Below are positions 13,769-19,199 of a DNA stretch of 19,199 nucleotides, piece after piece. This DNA comes from Planctomycetaceae bacterium (GTDB lineage Bacteria > Planctomycetota > Phycisphaerae > Phycisphaerales > SM1A02). Position numbers and translations under genes: made by a program. Location: assembly GCA_002685335.1 (NCBI GenBank), contig NYWY01000011.1, forward strand, positions 1 to 19,199, given 5' to 3'. Position 1 is the first letter of the stretch, and the number at the start of each line of letters is the position of its first letter. Under the pieces are notes generated by a model. The model was not told where the DNA came from. It saw only the letters and a list, made by a program, of their open reading frames with translations, and did no database searches.

Positions 13769-16700
13769 ATGCCGCTTTTCTTCAAGCCGAAGGCCTCTCG
13801 CGAGGCTTCGAAGAACGTTCCCACCGCCCCGCCGGCCGCGGATTCCCCGGGATCCGCGGATCCCGGGTCGCCGATCGCGCCCGTCGACCCAGCCCTCGAA
13901 GGTCGGATCGTGGAGATCGGCACCGAGTTCCTCGATCGCTCCCGCGGTGGAAAAGCCGGCGTCCTGAGCAAGGTCTTCTGGTCGGACAAGCTCATGGACT
14001 GGTCGATGAAGGACGAGGACTTCAAGGTCCAGTTGTTCCGGTTCGTCGACGCGTTTCCGATGCTGCGGACCCCGACGCAGGTCCACGATCATCTCGTCGA
14101 CTATCTCTCCCAACCCGGGGTGACGCCTCCTCCGGGCATGGACCTCGCGATCAAGGCCGGTGGTGTGGCCAAGACGATGTTCGCCCGGACCATGGCCGGC
14201 CAGATCACGGGCATGGCGGAGAAGTTCATCGCCGGCACCGATGCCGCCGATGCCCTGCCCACCCTTGAGAAGCTCTGGAAGCGGGGACTTGCCTTCAGTG
14301 TCGACCTGCTCGGCGAAGCCTGTGTCTCCGATGCCGAGGCCGAGGCCTACTGCGCGAAGTACCTCGACCTGATCGAGAATCTTCCCGACGCGGTCGATGG
14401 CTGGGCGCCGAATGAACGACTGGAGCGGGACCATCTCGGCGAGGTGCCACGCACCAACGTCTCGATCAAGATCTCCTCGCTCTACGCCAAGACCGATCCC
14501 ATCGACACCCCGGGATCGATCGAGGGACTGGTGGAAGCCCTGAGACCGCTCCTGGAACGGGCCCGGGACCGTGGCGTGCTCGTCAACTTCGACATGGAGC
14601 AGTTCGAGCTCAAGGATCTCACCCTCGAATTGTTCATGCGCTGCTGCGAAGAAGTCGACTTCACCGCCGGCATCGCGATGCAGGCGTATCTCCGATCCGG
14701 TGACGATGATGCCCGAAGGATCATCGAGTGGTCCCGTCGGACGGGCCGCCAGGTCACCGTGCGACTGGTCAAGGGCGCGTACTGGGACTACGAGACGATC
14801 CATGCCGAGGAAATGGGTTGGCCGGTTCCGGTCTGGAGCCGGAAATGCGATTCCGACGCCTGCTTCGAACGCATGGCCGCGGCCTTCATCCATTCGACTC
14901 CACGGACCATGAGCGAAGGCGGCGTCAAGCTCGCCCTGGGCTCCCACAATGCACGCTCGATCGGCGCCGCGATCGCGGAGCTGGAGAAGGCGGGCCTTCC
15001 GCCCGCCGCCCTCGAACTCCAGATGCTCTACGGCATGGCTCCCGAGTTGAAGCAGGCCGCCAGCGACATGGGATTCCGGGTCCGTGAATACGTTCCGGTC
15101 GGTGAGATGATCCCCGGCATGGCGTACCTGGTCCGAAGACTCCTCGAGAACACATCCAATGAATCCTGGCTCAAAGCCGGCTTCATGGACGGCGTGGACA
15201 CCTCGACCCTGCTGGCCTCACCTCATCGTCGATTCGAACGAGATCCCGGCGAGGAGCGAATCACCGGGGCGCCCGAACGACATGCCCTCTCCACCCGCGA
15301 CCCCGAGGTCGCGGATGGCCGGCCGTTCTTCTCGGAGTCCTTCCGTGACTTCGCCCATCGCGACGTCCGGGAGTCCTTCGCCCGGGCGGTCGATTCCGCC
15401 TCCGTCCCATCGGTCTCCAACGAAGCGACGGACGCCGATGCCGACCAGGCGATGGACATCGCACACGCGGCGTTCCCCGCCTGGCGGGACACGCCCGTTC
15501 GCGAGCGGGCCGCGATGCTGGTCAAGGCCGCCGGAATCATGAGACGGCGACGCGACGAACTCTCGGGGATCGTGATCCGGGAGAGCGGCAAGCCCTGGCG
15601 GGAAGCCGACGGCGACGTCTGCGAGGCGATCGATTTCCTCGAGTTCTACGCCCGCGAGGCCGTCCCCCTCTTCGAACCTCGAAGACTGGGCCGGTTCATC
15701 GGAGAGATCAACGAGGTCTTGCACCAGCCACGCGGGGTCGCGGTGGTGATCAGTCCATGGAACTTCCCGCTTGCGATCTGTGCCGGGATGACCGCGGCGG
15801 CTCTGGTGTGCGGCAACACCTGCGTGGTGAAACCCGCGGAACAGACCCCCGGCATCGCCAAGGTGATGCATGAAATCCTGATCGAGGCCGGCTGCCCCCC
15901 CGAAGTCTGCGTCTTCCTTCCGGGGCCGGGTGAGATCGTGGGAGCCCGGCTGGTCCGCGACGTCCGGACCTCGATCATCGCCTTCACCGGCAGCAAGGCG
16001 GTCGGCCTGGACATCCTCCGGGCCGCCGGCGACACCTCCGAGGAACAACTTCAGGTGAAGAAGGTGGTCTGTGAGATGGGTGGCAAGAACGCGGTGATCG
16101 TCGATGCGAGCGCCGATCTCGACGAAGCGGTCCTCGGGGTGCGTCAGTCCGCCTTCGGCTTCAGCGGCCAGAAGTGTTCCGCCTGCAGCCGCGCGATCGT
16201 GGTGGAGACCGCCTACGACACGTTCCTCGAACGCATCGTGGAATCGACTCGAACCCTGGTGGTCGGAGACCCCTCACTGCCGGGCACCGACGTGGGACCG
16301 GTCATCGATCTCGACGCCCAGCGAAAATGCCGGGAGTACGTGGAGATCGGACGGACCGAAGGACGGGTGGAGATCGAGCTGCCGGTACCCGAAGGACTCG
16401 AAGCGTCCGTGGGACTGCCCTACGTCGGGCCCACCGTGATCAGCGGCATCGAGCCCCATCACCGGCTCGCGAGCGAGGAGATCTTCGGCCCGGTGCTGGC
16501 GATCATGAAGGTCGCGGACTTCGACGAGGCGCTCGCGGTGGCCAATGCCACCGCCTACAAACTCACCGGCGGCGTCTTCAGTCGAAAGCCCAGCCACCTG
16601 GACCGGGCGCGACGGGAGTACCGGGTCGGAAACCTCTATCTCAACCGTGGAATCACCGGCGCCCTGGTCGGCCGACAGCCCTTCGGCGGCTTCGGCATGT

Positions 16701-16813
16701 CGGGAGTCGGGACCAAGGCCGGTGGCCACGACTACCTGCTGCAGTTCGTGGAGCCGCGGGCCATCACCGAAAACGCGATGCGTCGCGGCTTCGCCCCCGG
16801 ACTCTCCGAGTAG
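13769..16813 (+). CDS. putA: Bifunctional proline dehydrogenase / L-glutamate gamma-semialdehyde dehydrogenase (PutA)
   Basis: Oxidises proline to P5C with FAD (electrons to quinone), then the semialdehyde to glutamate with NAD. The product is 1014 residues, the size of the short PutA class that lacks both the N-terminal ribbon-helix-helix DNA-binding domain and the extra C-terminal domain, so it should not be an autorepressor. A low-complexity leader (about 15-45) precedes the proline dehydrogenase barrel (about 65-470): NFDMEQFELKDLTLELF, RLVKGAYWDYE, LGSHNARS, MLYGMAPELK, REYVPVGEMIPGMAYLVRRLLEN with the substrate-binding R456/R457. The aldehyde dehydrogenase spans about 530-1000: SPWNFPLAI, CGNTCVVKPAEQTP, FTGSKAVG, catalytic base E769 in EMGGKN, catalytic C803 in SGQKCSACSR, and EEIFGPVLAI. 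It is probably associated with the inner face of the membrane. It stands alone, with its own promoter. Confidence 0.96.
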   Translation: MPLFFKPKASREASKNVPTAPPAADSPGSADPGSPIAPVDPALEGRIVEIGTEFLDRSRGGKAGVLSKVFWSDKLMDWSMKDEDFKVQLFRFVDAFPMLRTPTQVHDHLVDYLSQPGVTPPPGMDLAIKAGGVAKTMFARTMAGQITGMAEKFIAGTDAADALPTLEKLWKRGLAFSVDLLGEACVSDAEAEAYCAKYLDLIENLPDAVDGWAPNERLERDHLGEVPRTNVSIKISSLYAKTDPIDTPGSIEGLVEALRPLLERARDRGVLVNFDMEQFELKDLTLELFMRCCEEVDFTAGIAMQAYLRSGDDDARRIIEWSRRTGRQVTVRLVKGAYWDYETIHAEEMGWPVPVWSRKCDSDACFERMAAAFIHSTPRTMSEGGVKLALGSHNARSIGAAIAELEKAGLPPAALELQMLYGMAPELKQAASDMGFRVREYVPVGEMIPGMAYLVRRLLENTSNESWLKAGFMDGVDTSTLLASPHRRFERDPGEERITGAPERHALSTRDPEVADGRPFFSESFRDFAHRDVRESFARAVDSASVPSVSNEATDADADQAMDIAHAAFPAWRDTPVRERAAMLVKAAGIMRRRRDELSGIVIRESGKPWREADGDVCEAIDFLEFYAREAVPLFEPRRLGRFIGEINEVLHQPRGVAVVISPWNFPLAICAGMTAAALVCGNTCVVKPAEQTPGIAKVMHEILIEAGCPPEVCVFLPGPGEIVGARLVRDVRTSIIAFTGSKAVGLDILRAAGDTSEEQLQVKKVVCEMGGKNAVIVDASADLDEAVLGVRQSAFGFSGQKCSACSRAIVVETAYDTFLERIVESTRTLVVGDPSLPGTDVGPVIDLDAQRKCREYVEIGRTEGRVEIELPVPEGLEASVGLPYVGPTVISGIEPHHRLASEEIFGPVLAIMKVADFDEALAVANATAYKLTGGVFSRKPSHLDRARREYRVGNLYLNRGITGALVGRQPFGGFGMSGVGTKAGGHDYLLQFVEPRAITENAMRRGFAPGLSE
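13846..13867. repeat. Perfect 22-bp palindrome inside the putA leader region
   Basis: Two 10-base arms (13846-13855 and 13858-13867) around a central GC form an exact 22-bp palindrome. It encodes part of a near-duplicated ADSPGS-ADPGS peptide in the low-complexity N-terminal tail of PutA. The palindrome may simply follow from that short duplication, but it could also form a strong hairpin early in the mRNA. Confidence 0.6.
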
Positions 16814-16835
16814 CGCCTCCGAGCATCCGCCTCGC

Positions 16836-18263
16836 TCAGGCCGGTCGATCGCTCGGCCCGGCGACCGGCTCGATCCAGTCGACGAGCCCGTCGGTCAACC
16901 CATCGGCCTCATCCGGCCCCATGGTTCCCGGCTGGTAGTCGATGACCGTGGGAGGATTCTTCACCACCGCGTCGAGCGCGGTCCAGGTTCCTTCGATGAT
17001 CCCCTGGGTCGCGAATCGGGTCATGTTCCCGTCGAGCGCGTCACCGAGCAACTGCTCGTAGGGAAGACGCTCGCGGCCGAGGGCATGCTCGAAGTCGACG
17101 CCGAGAAGGACTTCGGTCGAGGCCATCGAACCGGTCGACGACGGATCCAGAGCCTGAACGCAGGCCTGGACGCCGTCATGATGGCCGAGCCGGAAGCGAA
17201 TGCGATTCTGAGTGGGAGGTGATCCCCCGTGGAGATCCGCGCCGAAGAGATCGAGGGGTGGCGACTTCAGGACCACCACCGCTTCGGTCGCCGTGGCGCC
17301 GAGAGACTTGCCGGCCCGGATCAGGAACGGAACCCCCGACCATCGCCAGGAGTCGATGTACACCCGGAGCGCGACGAAGGTCTCGGTGTTGGAATCATGG
17401 GCGACGCCCTCGACGTCGAGGTAGCCGGAGTACCGACCCCTGACCACGTCCTCGGGTCGGATGGGTCGCATGGCTTCGAACACCGTCTCCTGGGCGACGT
17501 GCAGATCCGCGGGGTCGGCGGAGACCGGTGGGTCCATCGCCAGCAGCCCGACGATCTGCATGATGTGATTCTGCACCACGTCCTTGAGCGCCCCCACCTT
17601 GTCGTAGAACGACCCACGATCCGCCACGTCGAATGATTCCGCCATCGTGATCTGGATGCACTCGACGTGTTCCCGGTTCCAGAGCGGTTCGAAGAGTCGG
17701 TTGGCGAACCGCCAGACCATGATGTTCTGGACCTGGTTCTTTCCGAGATAGTGGTCGATCCGGTAGAGCTGTTCGTCTCGAAGCATGCTCGAAAGCGATG
17801 TGTAGAGGGCGCGGGCCGATTCAAGATCATGCCCGAACGGCTTTTCGACCACCACTCGAACCCCCTCCCCGGAGACCATCTCGGCCTCGTGGAGTCCCCG
17901 AACCACCGTCTCGAAGAGCGAAGGAGGGATCTCCAGGTAGAAGAGAGGCCGAGATGCGCCCGCCAGTGCCGTCTTGACCGCTTCGTAGGTCACCGCCTTG
18001 GTGTAGTCACCCTGCACGAACCGCATCCGGTCCGACATGCCTTTCCAGATCTTCTCATCGATCTCGACCCCGGCGGCGTCCAAGGCGGCCCGGGCATGGG
18101 TCCGGAGATCGTCATCGGACCAGGACGTGAATGCCACGCCGATGATCGGCAGGTCGAGCAGTCCCCGCTCGGCGAGCCGATAGAGGGAGATGAAGGTCAT
18201 CTTCTTCGCGAGATCACCGGAGGCTCCGAAGAGCACGATGGCATCCGATCGTCCTGCACTCAT
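16836..18263 (-). CDS. zwf: Glucose-6-phosphate 1-dehydrogenase
   Basis: First step of the oxidative pentose phosphate pathway: glucose-6-phosphate plus NADP to 6-phosphogluconolactone. The product is 475 residues. Landmarks are the nucleotide-binding [10 protein letters not shown] (12-21), EKPFGHDL (140-147), the substrate motif RIDHYLGK (168-175), [16 protein letters not shown] with catalytic H233, and late [12 protein letters not shown]. After the nucleotide loop it reads [14 protein letters not shown], resembling the KMTF-type Zwf known from actinobacteria rather than the KL-PAL form of enterobacteria. The frame is open upstream to 18773, but that extension overlaps the esterase gene; the start at 18263 has GGAG eight bases before it and begins right before the conserved Rossmann strand. 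It lies 50 bp after the esterase gene, probably in the same operon. pgl and gnd are not in the window. Confidence 0.95.
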   Translation of the reverse strand: MSAGRSDAIVLFGASGDLAKKMTFISLYRLAERGLLDLPIIGVAFTSWSDDDLRTHARAALDAAGVEIDEKIWKGMSDRMRFVQGDYTKAVTYEAVKTALAGASRPLFYLEIPPSLFETVVRGLHEAEMVSGEGVRVVVEKPFGHDLESARALYTSLSSMLRDEQLYRIDHYLGKNQVQNIMVWRFANRLFEPLWNREHVECIQITMAESFDVADRGSFYDKVGALKDVVQNHIMQIVGLLAMDPPVSADPADLHVAQETVFEAMRPIRPEDVVRGRYSGYLDVEGVAHDSNTETFVALRVYIDSWRWSGVPFLIRAGKSLGATATEAVVVLKSPPLDLFGADLHGGSPPTQNRIRFRLGHHDGVQACVQALDPSSTGSMASTEVLLGVDFEHALGRERLPYEQLLGDALDGNMTRFATQGIIEGTWTALDAVVKNPPTVIDYQPGTMGPDEADGLTDGLVDWIEPVAGPSDRPA

Positions 18264-18313
18264 GGCGTCTGCTCCATTCAAGGATCGAGGAAGGTACCAG
18301 CGTCGTCGGAAGG

Positions 18314-19138
18314 TCAGGATCCCTCGGGGAGAGGGGCGGCGGGCCGACGCTGGGCGAACATCCAGTCGATGACTCCGCCGGGGCCGTAGGCCCAGCCCCA
18401 GGAGTTGTGGCCGACACCCGGGAGTTCCGTGTGACCGAGTCTTCCGCCCTGGGCCCGGATCGCTTCGACCATGTCCCGGGATCTTTCGACCACGATGACC
18501 CGGTCCGCATCCCCGTGGACGTTCCAGATCGGAGTCCCTCCCTCGGCGATCACGCCCGCCGCGTCCGGGTCGCCCCCACCGCAGATCGGGACCGCGGCGG
18601 CGAAGGTTTCGGGATGGTGCTTCAGAAGTTCCCAGGATCCGAAACCGCCCATCGAGAGTCCGGTGAGGTAGAGCCTCGTGGCATCGACCGAGGGGTCCCT
18701 GGACAGTTCCAGCACCTTCTGCATGACCGCCTGCAGTTCGGGAGAGATCGGGGCCGTGGTGTCCAGCGTCCACCCATCGGCATCATCCTTCTTCACCGTG
18801 GACCAGGAACTCTCCCGGGGACACTGAGCCGCCAGCACGTGGGCGGGATGCCGCCGTCCGAGATGCGACTCGAGGATCCAGCGATCCGGGAAGTGCCGAA
18901 GCTGGCTCTGATTGTCGTCACCGCGTTCACCGGCCCCGTGAAGAAAGACCACCAGCGGACGGGGTTCGTCCGGCGACGCGTTCCCCGCGCGGTGCAGGCG
19001 ATACGGAATCGTCCCGCCCCCTGCGGCCGCGGGAATCTCCATCTCACCCTTCTCGTACGCGCCTTCGACCTCGGGCGGGGCTCCGGCCGAGGTGGTGGTT
19101 CCGAGCAGCACTCCGGCGATCAGGGATCGGATGGACAT
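18314..19138 (-). CDS. Secreted alpha/beta-hydrolase (esterase / PHB-depolymerase-like)
   Basis: A 274-residue serine hydrolase. A short signal peptide is visible ([20 protein letters not shown], likely cut near residue 20), so it probably acts outside the cytoplasm. After a beta-rich start ([12 protein letters not shown]) come the oxyanion region [14 protein letters not shown] (63-76), nucleophile S162 in [10 protein letters not shown], the acid D212 in HGDADRVI and H244 in GVGHNSWGW, a complete triad. The layout resembles the predicted-peptidase / feruloyl-esterase-like group of alpha/beta-hydrolases. The substrate is not determinable; a carbohydrate ester is suggested by the apparent sugar transporter just upstream and zwf just downstream. 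The start has GGAG six bases before the ATG and begins 19 bp after the preceding stop. Confidence 0.88.
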   Translation of the reverse strand: MSIRSLIAGVLLGTTTSAGAPPEVEGAYEKGEMEIPAAAGGGTIPYRLHRAGNASPDEPRPLVVFLHGAGERGDDNQSQLRHFPDRWILESHLGRRHPAHVLAAQCPRESSWSTVKKDDADGWTLDTTAPISPELQAVMQKVLELSRDPSVDATRLYLTGLSMGGFGSWELLKHHPETFAAAVPICGGGDPDAAGVIAEGGTPIWNVHGDADRVIVVERSRDMVEAIRAQGGRLGHTELPGVGHNSWGWAYGPGGVIDWMFAQRRPAAPLPEGS

Positions 19139-19157
19139 CGCATTCTCCAGACGAGGT

Positions 19158-19199
19158 TCAGCCCTTGGTGCCCGCGGTCGAGATGCCCTCGACGAAGGT
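19158..19199 (-). CDS. C-terminal end of a probable carbohydrate ABC transporter permease (cut by the window edge)
   Basis: On the minus strand an open frame enters from the right edge and gives 13 residues, TFVEGISTAGTKG, then TGA. Permeases of the MalG/UgpE type of sugar ABC transporters typically end in a pattern like FxxGltaGavKG, and this tail fits it well. The stop is 19 bp before the esterase start, so the genes are likely co-transcribed. The call rests on 13 residues only. Confidence 0.5.
   Translation of the reverse strand, partial: TFVEGISTAGTKG

Noticed and set aside
16814..16835. Terminator between the convergent putA and zwf genes
   Set aside because: Only a four-bp stem can be drawn in this 22-bp gap and there is no U tract.
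18264..18773. N-terminal extension of Zwf by 170 residues
   Set aside because: It runs out of frame through the esterase gene, including its catalytic serine region; the Zwf fold begins right after the ATG at 18263.

Overview
The window is 19.2 kb of high-GC, gene-dense chromosomal DNA. It carries ten complete protein genes, one complete hypothetical gene, and a partial gene at each edge. I see no RNA gene, insertion sequence, CRISPR array, integrase or recognisable prophage gene, so it reads as a core chromosome segment rather than an island. Several things suggest a planctomycete (Planctomycetota, plausibly Phycisphaerae): the high GC, a GldA / fused GldF-GldG / DUF4340 cassette, a short bifunctional PutA, a membrane SpoIIE-type phosphatase, and many GTG starts with weak Shine-Dalgarno signals. 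That placement is inference, because no rRNA or marker search was possible.

Left part (1-3352, + strand). The 3' end of an elongation factor G gene closes with a near-perfect rho-independent terminator hairpin. A leaderless-looking promoter then drives a six-TM, RsbU-like PP2C/SpoIIE phosphatase. Its stop codon overlaps the start of ribD (bifunctional riboflavin deaminase/reductase) in an ATGA junction.

Centre-left (3391-8608, - strand). A three-gene operon, read right to left, encodes an ABC ATPase (GldA-like), a 961-residue fused ABC permease plus GldG-like auxiliary protein, and a membrane-anchored DUF4340 protein. Both junctions are ATGA overlaps. Together they should form one inner-membrane ABC-2 complex with a large extracytoplasmic apparatus. 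The substrate is unknown.

Centre (8609-12129). A 168-bp divergent region with dyads and repeats separates the ABC operon from a PAS-GAF-REC signalling protein that has a dead histidine-kinase dimerisation remnant. Convergent to it lies prmC (release factor glutamine methyltransferase), with an unusual insertion and a leaderless-type promoter. Divergent from prmC is a small acidic protein of unknown function.

Right part (12180-19199). On the + strand are a GT4 glycosyltransferase with a glycogen-synthase-like N-terminus and a bifunctional proline dehydrogenase/P5C dehydrogenase (PutA). On the - strand, read from the right edge, are the last 13 codons of what looks like a sugar ABC permease, a secreted alpha/beta-hydrolase, and zwf (glucose-6-phosphate dehydrogenase). 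This looks like a carbohydrate uptake, hydrolysis and oxidation set.

The most interesting items are the fused GldFG cassette with its extra domain, the PAS-GAF-REC protein whose kinase core has been eroded, the two TANNNT-N6-start leaderless arrangements, and the dyad-rich control region between the two signalling/transport units.
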